Notes: a model not told the origin generated them from the sequence alone. DNA of 64,000 bases from CAIZGX01 sp044374295 (GCA_044374295.1 JBILOU010000002.1:17440-81439), one strand, 5' to 3'. Shown: positions 51,681 through 60,777, counted from the stretch's first letter. Numbers and translations are program-made.

Positions 51681-52581
51681 GGAATTTCAGGATATTTAGT
51701 GTGTGTTCTTCTGCTGAATTGGGTTCGACTTGAAAGTCATATTCCCAGGAGGCGAATTTTGGAAGACTCATGAGAATACTTTCGGTTCTGCCTCCGGTTT
51801 GAAGACCGAAGAGCGTTCCTTTATCGCAAACCAAATTAAATTCAACATAACGACCTCTGCGAAGCAATTGCCATTGCTTCTGTTGCTCGGTAAACTCCAG
51901 AGTCATATTCGCTTCAACAATGGGTAAATACGCCTTGTTGAAGGTGTGACCTACAGCATTATTAAACGCCCAAAGTTCTTCCATTGTTTTCTGCTCGGAA
52001 GGCTTCTGATAATCGTAAAAAATCCCACCTACTCCACGGGTTTCTTTTCTGTGTGGAATGAAGAAATACTTGTCGGCCCACAACTTAAATTCTTCGTGAT
52101 TCATGCCGTGTGTATCACAAACGTTTTTCATTTCAGAATGAAAAAAATCGCGTTGCTCTTCGTTCACATAAATAGGAGTTAGATCTATTCCTCCGCCAAT
52201 CCATTGGTCTCCCGCATCACTTTCGAAATAACGCACGTTCATGTGAACAATAGGAATATGTGGCGAAAATGGATGAATAACCAAAGACACACCAGTTGCG
52301 AAAAACGTTTTAGCATCAGGATGCATGCGATCTTTCATCATGGGTGGAACAGGACCTGTAACTGCAGAAAAATTCACTCCGCCTTTCTCAATTAACGAGC
52401 CGTTCATTACACGCGTTCTTCCACCACCGCCTCCTGTATGCTTCCAAATATCTTCACGAAAATCGGAACCGTCGAAGGTTTCCAATGCCGCGCAAATACT
52501 GTCTTGAATTTCGAGTAAGTCGCTAACTACTTTATGCTGAAACGGTGTTAAACTTATTTCAAGTTGTTCTTCAATCCCCAT
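51670..52581 (-). CDS. hemF: Oxygen-dependent coproporphyrinogen III oxidase
   Basis: A 303-aa enzyme of heme synthesis that oxidatively decarboxylates coproporphyrinogen III. Family landmarks: DIWKHTGGGGGRTRVM, EKGGVNFSAVTGPVPP, VHMNVRYFESDAGDQWIGGG, DLTPIYVNEEQRDFFHS, RRGRYVEFNLVCDKGTLFGL. The product feeds protoporphyrinogen formation. Starts inside the 3' end of the LysM protein gene (28-bp overlap). Its 3' end overlaps the mini-hairpin array. Confidence 0.96.
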   Translation of the reverse strand: MGIEEQLEISLTPFQHKVVSDLLEIQDSICAALETFDGSDFREDIWKHTGGGGGRTRVMNGSLIEKGGVNFSAVTGPVPPMMKDRMHPDAKTFFATGVSLVIHPFSPHIPIVHMNVRYFESDAGDQWIGGGIDLTPIYVNEEQRDFFHSEMKNVCDTHGMNHEEFKLWADKYFFIPHRKETRGVGGIFYDYQKPSEQKTMEELWAFNNAVGHTFNKAYLPIVEANMTLEFTEQQKQWQLLRRGRYVEFNLVCDKGTLFGLQTGGRTESILMSLPKFASWEYDFQVEPNSAEEHTLNILKFPIA

Positions 52582-53921
52582 CTTCCATTCATTTTTTGAA
52601 TCACATTCACGTAGGCATTCTCATATCCGGATTCAGGACCTGTCTTGAAAAATTCAAATCCTAGAGCTATCAATCCTGTTTGATCTATTTCATTCAAATG
52701 ACTTCCCACTTCGGTCCCAAAAAGTTGAAGACCTGTTCCGTAATACAAAACAATGTCGTGCATAATTGCAGAGAACTCATCGGGTTCCGATTGGAACTCT
52801 TTGCGGTAAGCCGCAATCCATTTCAAATTATCTAAGTTGTAATAATCCAAACTAATGCTTTTCGTCGCGACGTTTTTCGAACCTTGCTCCACTCTATTTT
52901 CGCTAACGTTCGATTCTCCACCAACGAAATTCACATTCAATCCAGTCAGAGCGGTTGTAAGCGATGTTCCTGTCTTCTCATCTGAAGTCATGTCAAGAAC
53001 CACCACGTTCTTGTTGGCTTTCTTTATAAAGTCATACAACTTCACGCAATTTTGAGAAATATCGAAAGACTTTAATGAGTCGCCACCTTCCGCCAAGAAT
53101 CCACTTAGGGCTGCTTCATTTGAAAAATCATCTTTACCCTTCGCGTAGGCTCCAACAATAATTGAGTTCGGAAATTCTTGTTTTGCAAATCCGGCTAGAT
53201 AATACCACTGTGAATTATTTCCTGGATAAGCCTTACTCATATTTTCAGAAAGGAGTAAGATTTTGTTACTCATTTTAACAGGAATAACCATGTGCGAATT
53301 TCTTTTCGAAACCCACTTGGCTACTTCTTGAATCGGGTCTTTAAACAAAGGACCTATAACAACATCTGCATTCACTTCTTCGCATCGTTCAACTCCACGC
53401 TTTCCTGCTTCAACGCTGTTTCCTACATCGAATAAATAAACGGTCGCATTTACATTTCTATTTTGCAACTCATCTTGGGCCATCATAGCACCACGATACA
53501 TATTGATCGCAACATTTCTCAACTTAACCGAACGCTCGTCAAGCGAGTCATTACTCATTTGATAAGTTGAAAAAGGCAATAACAGGGCTATTGCATAAGA
53601 ATCTTTTTTCGAAGAAATGGAAGTGCGAGAAGTATCTTTCTTGCTTTCAACAGCAATAACACCGTCATACTCCGGATAAGTCTCAGAAACCTCCGAACCA
53701 ATTGGCTTCACATAATTTGGCAAACATATGCGCTCGCCTAATTTAACTGTTATGACCAAACCTGGATTAAGTGCCTGAATCTCGGCAATAGTGATTCCGT
53801 AAATACGCGAAATACGATAAAGGGTCTCACCTGCAGCAACCACATGGTTGTTTTTGCAATTCTGCGCAAAAGCCGAAGTGCTTACCAATACCAAAAGAAA
53901 AATGTATCCAATTCTTTTCAT
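52554..53921 (-). CDS. LysM domain fused to a type 1 periplasmic-binding-protein-like domain
   Basis: A 455-aa protein. The ATG at 53921 gives the signal peptide RIGYIFLLVLVSTSAFAQ. LysM at residues about 25-75 (HVVAAGETLYRISRIYGITI then AEIQALNPGL) would bind peptidoglycan. A short linker is followed by a PBP1/LppC-like Rossmann pair from about 110 (SYAIALLLPFSTYQMSN, MYRGAMMAQDELQNRNVN, ADVVIGPLFKDPIQEVAKW, NVVVLDMTSDEKTGTSL). The combination recalls LpoA-type regulators of wall synthesis or amino-acid sensors. Lies between guaA (20 bp upstream) and hemF (28-bp overlap). Confidence 0.8.
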   Translation of the reverse strand: MKRIGYIFLLVLVSTSAFAQNCKNNHVVAAGETLYRISRIYGITIAEIQALNPGLVITVKLGERICLPNYVKPIGSEVSETYPEYDGVIAVESKKDTSRTSISSKKDSYAIALLLPFSTYQMSNDSLDERSVKLRNVAINMYRGAMMAQDELQNRNVNATVYLFDVGNSVEAGKRGVERCEEVNADVVIGPLFKDPIQEVAKWVSKRNSHMVIPVKMSNKILLLSENMSKAYPGNNSQWYYLAGFAKQEFPNSIIVGAYAKGKDDFSNEAALSGFLAEGGDSLKSFDISQNCVKLYDFIKKANKNVVVLDMTSDEKTGTSLTTALTGLNVNFVGGESNVSENRVEQGSKNVATKSISLDYYNLDNLKWIAAYRKEFQSEPDEFSAIMHDIVLYYGTGLQLFGTEVGSHLNEIDQTGLIALGFEFFKTGPESGYENAYVNVIQKMNGRWGLKNNLK

Positions 53922-53941
53922 TAACCTAAAGGTAACAATTT

Positions 53942-55474
53942 TTATTCCCATTCAATCGTTGCCGGAGGTTTGCTGCTGATGTCATAAACCACGCGGTTCA
54001 CCCCTTTCACTTTATTGATGATATCGTTACTCACTCTCGCTAGGAACTCGTAAGGCAAATGCGCCCAGTCTGCGGTCATACCGTCGGTGCTCGTTACTGC
54101 GCGCAACGCAACTGCATTCTCATATGTGCGCTCATCGCCCATAACGCCAACACTCTGCACAGGAAGGAGGATTGCGCCTGCTTGCCACACTTCGTCGTAG
54201 AGATTCGCTTCTTTCAATCCATTGATCCAAACGGCATCTACTTCTTGAAGCACACGCACTTTTTCGCGCGTGATATCTCCTAAAATTCGAATACCTAGGC
54301 CTGGACCTGGGAACGGATGACGCGATAAAATTGCATTTGGAATTTCAAGCTCACGCCCTACTCTTCTTACTTCGTCTTTGAACAACAAGCGAAGCGGTTC
54401 AACCAACGAAAGCTGCATGTAATCTGGAAGTCCGCCCACGTTGTGGTGACTCTTGATTGTTTGCGAAGGACCACCGGAAACAGAAACCGATTCAATCACA
54501 TCTGGATAGATGGTTCCTTGTCCGAGCCATTTCGCTCCTTCCACCAATTTACTTTCGGCATCAAATACATCGATGAATGTTTTGCCGATTGCTTTTCTCT
54601 TCGCCTCTGGATCTGACAACCCCTTCAATGCGTCGTAAAACAATTCGCTCGCATCGACACCCTTCACGTTCAAACCTAAATGCAAATAGCTGTCTAAAAC
54701 GCTTTCGTATTCGTCTTTGCGAAGCAATCCGTTATTCACGAAAATGCAGTATAAATTTTTTCCAATGGCTTTATGAATAAGCACTGCAGCTACGCTGCTA
54801 TCTACGCCGCCGCTTAGACCAAGGATTACTTTATCGTCGCCTAATTTAACTTTCAGATCGGCAATGGTTTCGTCGGCGAAAGAAGCCGGCGTCCAGTCTT
54901 GCTTACATCCGCATACATCAACAACGAAGTTCTTCAACATGATTCCACCGTCTGTTGAGTGGAACACTTCCGGATGAAATTGCACTCCGAAAACCGGACG
55001 GTCTTTGAAGGCGTATCCTGCAACTTTAACGTTCTCTGTACTGCAGATGATATCCATGTTTTCGCCAAGCCCTGTAATGGTATCTCCGTGCGACATCCAC
55101 ACTTGTGAATTATCGGGAATGCCTTGAAACAAAACATGATTCGCTTGGTGACTAATTAAATTTGCACGACCGTATTCACGATGTGTGCTGCGCTCTACTT
55201 TTCCTCCGTTCATGTGCGCCATCAGTTGCGCTCCGTAACAAATTCCAAGCATTGGAAGATTCGGATTAATTTCGAAAACCGCAGGTAGCGGCGCTCCTTC
55301 TTGATGAACGCTGTATGGACTTCCAGAAAGAATTACACCTACACAATTTTCTGGAATTGAAGTCACCTTGTTCCAAGGTTTAATCTCACAGTAAACGTTG
55401 TGTTCGCGCAAGCGACGTGCTATAAGTTGGGTGACTTGCGAACCGAAGTCGAGGATAAGAACTAATTGATGCAT
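53942..55474 (-). CDS. guaA: GMP synthase (glutamine-hydrolysing)
   Basis: A 510-aa enzyme making GMP from XMP, ATP and glutamine. The class I amidotransferase has nucleophile C79 (MLGICYGAQLMAHMNGG) and His/Glu in GVQFHPEVFHS. The ATP-pyrophosphatase P-loop is LGLSGGVDSSVAAV. The C-terminal dimerisation domain ends DISSKPPATIEWE. The ATG at 55474 (MHQLVLILDFGSQ) is the normal start and is preceded by a TAAATTTG -7 box only 5 nt away. Confidence 0.97.
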   Translation of the reverse strand: MHQLVLILDFGSQVTQLIARRLREHNVYCEIKPWNKVTSIPENCVGVILSGSPYSVHQEGAPLPAVFEINPNLPMLGICYGAQLMAHMNGGKVERSTHREYGRANLISHQANHVLFQGIPDNSQVWMSHGDTITGLGENMDIICSTENVKVAGYAFKDRPVFGVQFHPEVFHSTDGGIMLKNFVVDVCGCKQDWTPASFADETIADLKVKLGDDKVILGLSGGVDSSVAAVLIHKAIGKNLYCIFVNNGLLRKDEYESVLDSYLHLGLNVKGVDASELFYDALKGLSDPEAKRKAIGKTFIDVFDAESKLVEGAKWLGQGTIYPDVIESVSVSGGPSQTIKSHHNVGGLPDYMQLSLVEPLRLLFKDEVRRVGRELEIPNAILSRHPFPGPGLGIRILGDITREKVRVLQEVDAVWINGLKEANLYDEVWQAGAILLPVQSVGVMGDERTYENAVALRAVTSTDGMTADWAHLPYEFLARVSNDIINKVKGVNRVVYDISSKPPATIEWE

Positions 55475-55479
55475 GCGCG

Positions 55480-55500
55480 CAAATTTACGGCTTAAATTTG
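55480..55500. promoter_or_regulatory. Back-to-back -7 boxes (TAAATTTG) for guaA and maf
   Basis: Minus strand TAAATTTG at 55480-55487 serves guaA; plus strand TAAATTTG at 55493-55500 serves maf. Each ends exactly 5 nt before its ATG (55474 and 55506). The whole intergenic region is 31 bp, so both messages should be leaderless and the -33 elements lie in the opposite gene's coding sequence. Confidence 0.65.
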
Positions 55501-55505
55501 TTGTC

Positions 55506-56105
55506 ATGGAAGAATTATTACCGTTGATGAACAACTACAAGTTAGTCTTGGGATCGGGCTCTCCGAGAAGGAAGGAATTGTTGGCTGGCATGGGACTAAA
55601 ATTTGAAGTTAGGGTTTCCGATGTAGACGAAAGCATTGATCCTTCTTGGCCCTTGACGGAAGTGGCTCAGCGCTTAGCGGAAAGGAAGGCCGAGGCTTTG
55701 TTGGAAACCGCATCAGCCAACGAGTTGGTGATAACCGCAGACACTGTTGTTCATGTTGAAGGAACCTTATTAAATAAGCCTGCAGACTTCGAGGAAGCAT
55801 TAAGTATGCTGAAGCAATTAAGTGGAAGAAGTCATGAAGTATACACGGGCGTGTGCATCTCCACTTCCACCTGGAAACATTCGTTTACCGATTGCACGAA
55901 GGTGACCTTTGCCGAGATGAGAGAAGCTGAACTTCGTCATTACATTGAGCATTACAAGCCCTTCGACAAAGCAGGAAGCTACGGTGCTCAGGATTTCATT
56001 GGTTTAGTTGGAATAGTGAATTTGGAAGGAAGTTACTTCAATGTCATGGGATTGCCTACGCACAGGATCTATTCGACGCTGAAGGAACGCTTCGGGAAGG
56101 AATAG
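55506..56105 (+). CDS. maf: Maf-family nucleoside triphosphate pyrophosphatase
   Basis: A 199-aa Maf/YhdE-like house-cleaning pyrophosphatase that hydrolyses dTTP/UTP or modified nucleotides. Motifs: LVLGSGSPRRKELLAGM, ITADTVVHVEGTLLNKP, LSGRSHEVYTGV, FDKAGSYGAQDFIGL. The ATG at 55506 is supported by the -7 box 5 nt upstream; a second in-frame ATG at 55527 (MNNYKLVLGSG) is possible. Confidence 0.93.
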   Translation: MEELLPLMNNYKLVLGSGSPRRKELLAGMGLKFEVRVSDVDESIDPSWPLTEVAQRLAERKAEALLETASANELVITADTVVHVEGTLLNKPADFEEALSMLKQLSGRSHEVYTGVCISTSTWKHSFTDCTKVTFAEMREAELRHYIEHYKPFDKAGSYGAQDFIGLVGIVNLEGSYFNVMGLPTHRIYSTLKERFGKE

Positions 56106-56114
56106 AAAAAAAAT

Positions 56115-56144
56115 TTGAAATATAGGAATGTCGGTTTACATTTG
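56115..56144 (+). promoter_or_regulatory. Promoter of tRNA-Ser (TTG-N19-TACATTTG)
   Basis: TTG at 56115-56117, 19 nt, TACATTTG at 56137-56144; the tRNA begins 30 nt further on. Confidence 0.75.
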
Positions 56145-56173
56145 CACTCCTCGTAAAAGAGGAACAGCCGTTA

Positions 56174-56260
56174 GGAAAGGTGGGTGAGTGGCTGAAACCA
56201 ACAGTTTGCTAAACTGTCGTACGGGAAACTGTACCGGGGGTTCGAATCCCCCCTTTTCCG
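56174..56260 (+). tRNA. tRNA-Ser (anticodon GCT)
   Basis: 87 nt. Acceptor GGAAAGG pairs with CTTTTCC (one G-U), discriminator G. Anticodon loop TTGCTAA closed by ACAGT/ACTGT. The long variable arm (GTACGGGAAACTGTAC) is typical of serine tRNA, and the T-arm reads GGGGGTTCGAATCCCCC. CCA is not encoded. Confidence 0.96.
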
Positions 56261-56270
56261 CAACAAAACT

Positions 56271-56294
56271 CCCGAGAAATCGGGATTTTTTTTT
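56271..56294 (+). terminator. Terminator of tRNA-Ser
   Basis: CCCGA, loop GAAA, TCGGG (56271-56284), then A and nine T. Only 14 bp before the next ATG. Confidence 0.8.
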
Positions 56295-56308
56295 CTTGAA
56301 TTTTAAAC

Positions 56309-57850
56309 ATGAAGTATATTGTAGAATTCATAGAAAATAAACCACTCCTCAGCATTGTTTGCTTGGGCCTTTTGACTCGTTTCAGTTTAGCAGGCTTTAC
56401 CACCCTTGGAAACGATGAGGTCTATTATGTTCAATACGCTCGCTACCTCGAACTGAGCTATTTCGATCACCCTCCATTTGTAGGGTACCTTATTCGCCTC
56501 ACGACATTCAATCTGAATTTTATTTATTCGGAAATGTTTGTCCGATTGGGTTCCATTTTTATTGGAACATTGAACACAATACTTTTATTCAAATTAGGTC
56601 AGCGCATCCACAACAAACAGACAGGAATCTACGCCGCACTTCTTTACACAACTTCGTTTTATTGCTCTATAGCAGTTGGGACATTTATTCTTCCAGACAC
56701 ATCGCTCTCGCTTTTTTGGATTTTAGCACTCTATTCGTTCACCTGTTTCATTCAATCGGAATTCAACTCGAAGAAGCAAATGTTCTTTTTTGCAATTACC
56801 TGCGCTGGGGCCTTGTTTTCCAAATATCACGCTGTGTTTCTTTTGTTTGGCGCAGCAATATATTTCCTCATAAATAAGCCTCAATTATTCACACGAAGTT
56901 ACATTTGGTTGTTCGCGCTTTTCACTCTTTTGCTTATTAGCCCTATAGTCTATTGGAATTTTACAAGTCCTTTTTCAGGAATCAATTATCACCAATCCCG
57001 TGTTGGGAGCAGTTCGTGGCTTCCCAATTTCGTGAATTTCCCAAAAGAATTATTCGGACAAATCTTTTATAATAATCCGTTTAACGTCGTAATTATAGCA
57101 CTTTCAATTATTGGATTGAAAAGAAAAAAAGAATTATGGACGAATAAATATATTCAAGCGCTTCTTCTTTTTTCAATTCCACTTATAGTAACCACCTTAA
57201 TTCTCTCATTTTATAATTCAACCTTGCCTCATTGGAGCGGCCCATCATATTTTTCCTTGATTCTCATTGCAGCTTATTATTTGAGTAAAGAGAAAGAGGA
57301 ACATCTTCAACGCAGGAATAAAAGATGGTTGAAAGCAGCTTTAACGCTTGCTATTATTGGAGTTCTTTTCGTTCTATTTCAAGTTACCACAGGCCATTTC
57401 AATTTATCGAAATCAAACCAACCAACCAAGGAAGGAAAAAACGACCCAACAGTTGATTTAGGAATGTGGAAAATTATTGGAGAACAGATTCAAGAAGAAA
57501 TCCTTGATTTTGAAAAAACGCTTCCTTCAGGACAAAAAGTATCAATATACACGCACAATTGGTTTCCTGCGGCACACTTAGACTATTACGCAGTTTCGCG
57601 CATGAGTCACAATTTATTTGTTTTTGGCCAACCAAATTCACTTCACGATTTTGCCCGAACGAATTCATTAAAGCCAGCCTTGCAACCGGGTGAAAGTGCC
57701 CTTTACATTACTACTTCTAATCATTACTGTCTCCCTGAGAAAAAATTATTGAATTCATTTCAAAGTACTATTGGACCAAAAATCATAAACATTCACAAAG
57801 GAAATACGACAATGAATGTTTTTATTTGGGAGCTTCGGTGTCTAAATTAG
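56309..57850 (+). CDS. Membrane glycosyltransferase, GT39/ArnT-like
   Basis: A 513-aa protein with about 10-11 membrane helices. The N-terminal periplasmic loop has the catalytic-type acidic pair in LGNDEVYYVQYARYLELSYF followed by DHPPFVGYLIR, as in dolichyl-phosphate-mannose or undecaprenyl-phosphate sugar transferases. Later, FILPDTSLSLFWILALY and LFSKYHAVFLLFGAAIYF. It transfers a sugar from a polyprenyl-phosphate donor to a lipid or protein in the periplasm; acceptor unknown. The ATG at 56309 follows the tRNA-Ser terminator directly; no own promoter seen. Confidence 0.87.
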   Translation: MKYIVEFIENKPLLSIVCLGLLTRFSLAGFTTLGNDEVYYVQYARYLELSYFDHPPFVGYLIRLTTFNLNFIYSEMFVRLGSIFIGTLNTILLFKLGQRIHNKQTGIYAALLYTTSFYCSIAVGTFILPDTSLSLFWILALYSFTCFIQSEFNSKKQMFFFAITCAGALFSKYHAVFLLFGAAIYFLINKPQLFTRSYIWLFALFTLLLISPIVYWNFTSPFSGINYHQSRVGSSSWLPNFVNFPKELFGQIFYNNPFNVVIIALSIIGLKRKKELWTNKYIQALLLFSIPLIVTTLILSFYNSTLPHWSGPSYFSLILIAAYYLSKEKEEHLQRRNKRWLKAALTLAIIGVLFVLFQVTTGHFNLSKSNQPTKEGKNDPTVDLGMWKIIGEQIQEEILDFEKTLPSGQKVSIYTHNWFPAAHLDYYAVSRMSHNLFVFGQPNSLHDFARTNSLKPALQPGESALYITTSNHYCLPEKKLLNSFQSTIGPKIINIHKGNTTMNVFIWELRCLN

Positions 57851-57920
57851 AGATTTCAATTACCTCGGGGGCATGAATCACTTCGAGATCAATCCTTCGA
57901 ATCAATTGCAAGAGATTCAT
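57822..57920 (-). CDS. Possible 32-aa open reading frame after the RND exporter
   Basis: An open frame starting at the ATG at 57920, 14 bp after the exporter stop on the same strand, and ending inside the 3' end of the convergent GT39 gene. It reads MNLLQLIRRIDLEVIHAPEV then IEISNLDTEAPK. The composition looks protein-like (amphipathic, acidic), and the frame stays open for 10 codons upstream of the ATG, but there is no known homologue I can name. It may be a small protein or a decayed gene end. Confidence 0.3.
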   Translation of the reverse strand: MNLLQLIRRIDLEVIHAPEVIEISNLDTEAPK

Positions 57921-57934
57921 TAAGCAAGTTCCCG

Positions 57935-60202
57935 TTACATAGTTCTTTTCTTCCTATAAAACGCCATCACAATCAACGGAGAAAACAACAACTCGGCGAA
58001 TAAGGCTATGAAGAGCGTGAGACTCACCAATAAGCCAATGTAATGCGTTCCTAGAAAGTCGCTGAATATTAAGGTGAGGAAACCGCCGCTGAGGATGAGC
58101 GTGGTGACAATCATGGCTTTTCCTGTTGTGAGGAAGGTACGCTTAACGGCGTAGTGAACGCTGAGTCCTTCACCCAACAAACTGCGGACGCGAGCCAAGA
58201 AATGAATGGTGTCATCTACCGCGATTCCGAAAGCGATGTTGAAAATAATACTTGTACTCACCTTCAACGGAATGCCCGTGAATCCCATGATTCCCGCGAC
58301 AATTAACAACGGAAATAAATTCGGAAGAATGGTCAACGGTATCATGCGCCACGACTTGTAGACGATACCCATGATGATTCCGATAACCAAGACACTGATG
58401 AGCAAATCCCAAACGGTGTTCTCGATTAAGCTGCGATTGTTGACGTCGATCAAATGCGCTGTTCCGGTGATTTTTCGATTCGATAAATCGGGACAGTTCT
58501 GATCCATGAACGCAATTAGTTTCTGATTGCAAGAATCGAAATGAAGTCTTCCAATATCTCCAACCTTTCCGCTAATGCGAAGCGTCCGCGTGCTATCGTT
58601 ATACGCCATTCCTGTTGCGCGAGTAATGGGTCCTTGTTGCAACAATTCTTCAATGGCTCTAATCTCTTTCAGACTATCTGGAATGACATAATATTCTTCC
58701 ATTCCGAAATTCAGCGTCTTGTTCGCTTCCTTTACCAATTGCGCATAGCCGAGCATGGCTCCTACTCCGTATTCATTGCGCAAATAGGACTCAAGTGTAT
58801 CGAGTTGTTTCAACACTTTCACCGATTGAATGGCAGAATCGTTCGGCATAACAATGCCCAATTCAAACGGACGACACCCCGCGAATTCCTTTTCCATAAA
58901 AGAAAATTCTTGCTTCAAAACGTGGTCGTCTTTCAAGTCTTCCAACATCTTGTTGTCTACCACAATGGTGGAAACACCCCAAGCACTTAGACCCAAAAGA
59001 ACAACTCCAGCAATCCAAATCTTCTTGCGATTTCGGAGTATCCAAATAAAACTGTTGTGCAATTTCGAAGTCCAAAAATCATCCGACATGGCGAAGTCGT
59101 TCATGCGCTTCGGCTTGCCTAAAATCAATATAGCTGGAAGCAGTGTGTACGTCAGTCCGTAGGCCAAGAGTACTCCAACGGCAGTGTATATTCCAAAATC
59201 AGAAATGGGTTGAATGTTGGAAAACACCAAAGTGAAAAATCCAATAGCCGTCGTTAACGCAGTCAAAAAAGTAGCCAAGCGAATGCTCTTAAACGCATAA
59301 CGAATGGCTTCAATTTTCTCCTTTCCTTTTCGAAGCTCTTGCATATACTTCGTGAGCACATGCACCGAGTCACTCATTCCAACGACAAAAAGAATCGTAG
59401 GCAAGACAGTAAGCATTAGATCCAAATCTTTGCCCATGAACTTCAAGAATCCGAGCGTCCAGATAATGCTCAACAACACCACCGTTGTTGGAATAATGAT
59501 TCCCCATCCGCTTCGGAAAGCGATGAACAAGAAGATGGTGGTAAGGACTAAACTAATAGAAATGAAGAGCGCCAATTCTTTAATCATGAGCTCTACGTAG
59601 AGCTTCTGTCCGAGGGCGCGGCCAATGACGTGGGATTTTTTGAATTGAAATTTATTGACTTCCGCTTGAATATTTTTTGCCAGGTCGTCGCACTTTTCCT
59701 TGCTTAACATTTGCGTATGCTTCATGTTAATGGCCACCGACCTTCCGTTCGTTCCGAAAAACACACCTACGTATGAAGGCGAATTCCAAATGGTCACGGA
59801 ATCTTGTTTGAAGGATTGAGCTGAATTCGCAGAAAGCAACGGTGTTTCGAACACCCCGCCGAACAAGGGATCTACGGCGTAAGTCATTAACGAAGTTGGA
59901 CCTACACATTCTTCCACATTGGGCAACGCTTGTAACTTCTTGGTAAGTGAGTCGACGTGAGAAAGAAACGTTGAATCGAAAATGCTTCCTTCGTTCTCAA
60001 GAGCCACAATGAAGAAGTCGTTATCTGTTTCGAATGACTTTCGGAACTCTAAATAATATTCGGTTTCAGGATCGTTCTTCGGGAAGAAATCTTCAAAATC
60101 ATAATCGAATTTGAGAAGGGAAATCAAGTATATGGAAGTCATGGTTCCCAACGCAATGAATGCGATGGAAAGCCAGGAAATTCGAACGTCAGACATTTTC
60201 AT
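57935..60202 (-). CDS. RND/MMPL-family exporter
   Basis: A 755-aa protein with 12 membrane helices in two halves, each made of one helix, a periplasmic domain and a five-helix sterol-sensing-like bundle. Typical phrases: KFDYDFEDFFPKNDPETEYY at the first periplasmic loop, VLPTILFVVGMSDSVHVLTK (helix 4 Asp), and IIFNIAFGIAVDDTIHFLAR in the second half. Such proteins use the proton gradient to move lipids or hopanoids (HpnN, MmpL). The substrate is unknown. The start is the ATG at 60202. Confidence 0.9.
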   Translation of the reverse strand: MKMSDVRISWLSIAFIALGTMTSIYLISLLKFDYDFEDFFPKNDPETEYYLEFRKSFETDNDFFIVALENEGSIFDSTFLSHVDSLTKKLQALPNVEECVGPTSLMTYAVDPLFGGVFETPLLSANSAQSFKQDSVTIWNSPSYVGVFFGTNGRSVAINMKHTQMLSKEKCDDLAKNIQAEVNKFQFKKSHVIGRALGQKLYVELMIKELALFISISLVLTTIFLFIAFRSGWGIIIPTTVVLLSIIWTLGFLKFMGKDLDLMLTVLPTILFVVGMSDSVHVLTKYMQELRKGKEKIEAIRYAFKSIRLATFLTALTTAIGFFTLVFSNIQPISDFGIYTAVGVLLAYGLTYTLLPAILILGKPKRMNDFAMSDDFWTSKLHNSFIWILRNRKKIWIAGVVLLGLSAWGVSTIVVDNKMLEDLKDDHVLKQEFSFMEKEFAGCRPFELGIVMPNDSAIQSVKVLKQLDTLESYLRNEYGVGAMLGYAQLVKEANKTLNFGMEEYYVIPDSLKEIRAIEELLQQGPITRATGMAYNDSTRTLRISGKVGDIGRLHFDSCNQKLIAFMDQNCPDLSNRKITGTAHLIDVNNRSLIENTVWDLLISVLVIGIIMGIVYKSWRMIPLTILPNLFPLLIVAGIMGFTGIPLKVSTSIIFNIAFGIAVDDTIHFLARVRSLLGEGLSVHYAVKRTFLTTGKAMIVTTLILSGGFLTLIFSDFLGTHYIGLLVSLTLFIALFAELLFSPLIVMAFYRKKRTM

Positions 60203-60245
60203 ACTCTTCCAACAATCTTACTTCGAAAAGGTTTTCAATTCGTGA

Positions 60246-60770
60246 TTATTTAATGAAGGCGCTCAAGCGCGTCTTTTCCTTTCGCAACAGGGATATGGCA
60301 TTCGCTTCTTCCCCCTTCAACAAAAACTGAATGGCTTCCGCGGTTGGTAATTCTTCTTTCGAGTGAACCGGTTCTCCCAACAACTCCAAATCTGACTTCA
60401 ACAAAAAATCTTCCCAAGTGGTCACGGCTCGCTCCAATCCTTCCAACGCATAATGCATCTCATACACCCCGCTCGCCTGAAAGACCTGTCTGAATCCAAG
60501 ACTAATCGCTACTTCCAAAGCACGCAGATTCTCTAACCACGATGTTCCTTCAACCCACATGGCTTGAGACAACTTAACCTCTTCCACATTCAATCCGAAC
60601 GTAATATCGGTTGACCATTCTTCAATTTTCTTCAGATGCTTCCGGCGCAGCAAACGCACCCCCATGCGCGAACGAAAGAGCTTTGCCTCTTCAAAAGCAG
60701 CGTTGTACAGGAACTCTTCCAGCTCCTCTTCCGTGACCACATCGTACTTTAAAAGAATAGATTCTCGCAT
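60246..60770 (-). CDS. Conserved hypothetical protein, 174 aa
   Basis: A soluble, charged, helix-rich protein without a signal peptide: MRESILLKYDVVTEEELEEF, FRSRMGVRLLRRKHLKKIEE, GLERAVTTWEDFLLKSDLEL, then an acidic segment and LLRKEKTRLSAFIK. I do not recognise a family. A TAGCTTTG -7 box lies 7 nt upstream of the ATG. Located head-to-head with the thioredoxin-like gene and upstream of the RND exporter on the same strand (43-bp gap). Confidence 0.6.
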   Translation of the reverse strand: MRESILLKYDVVTEEELEEFLYNAAFEEAKLFRSRMGVRLLRRKHLKKIEEWSTDITFGLNVEEVKLSQAMWVEGTSWLENLRALEVAISLGFRQVFQASGVYEMHYALEGLERAVTTWEDFLLKSDLELLGEPVHSKEELPTAEAIQFLLKGEEANAISLLRKEKTRLSAFIK

Positions 60771-60777
60771 ATCCGAA

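Noticed and set aside
57880..57920. A further mini-hairpin array (CTTCGAG, TTGCAA with ATCAAT-like spacers)
   Set aside because: Only one perfect hairpin and one palindrome are present, spacers vary in length and sequence, and the stretch may be coding on the minus strand.
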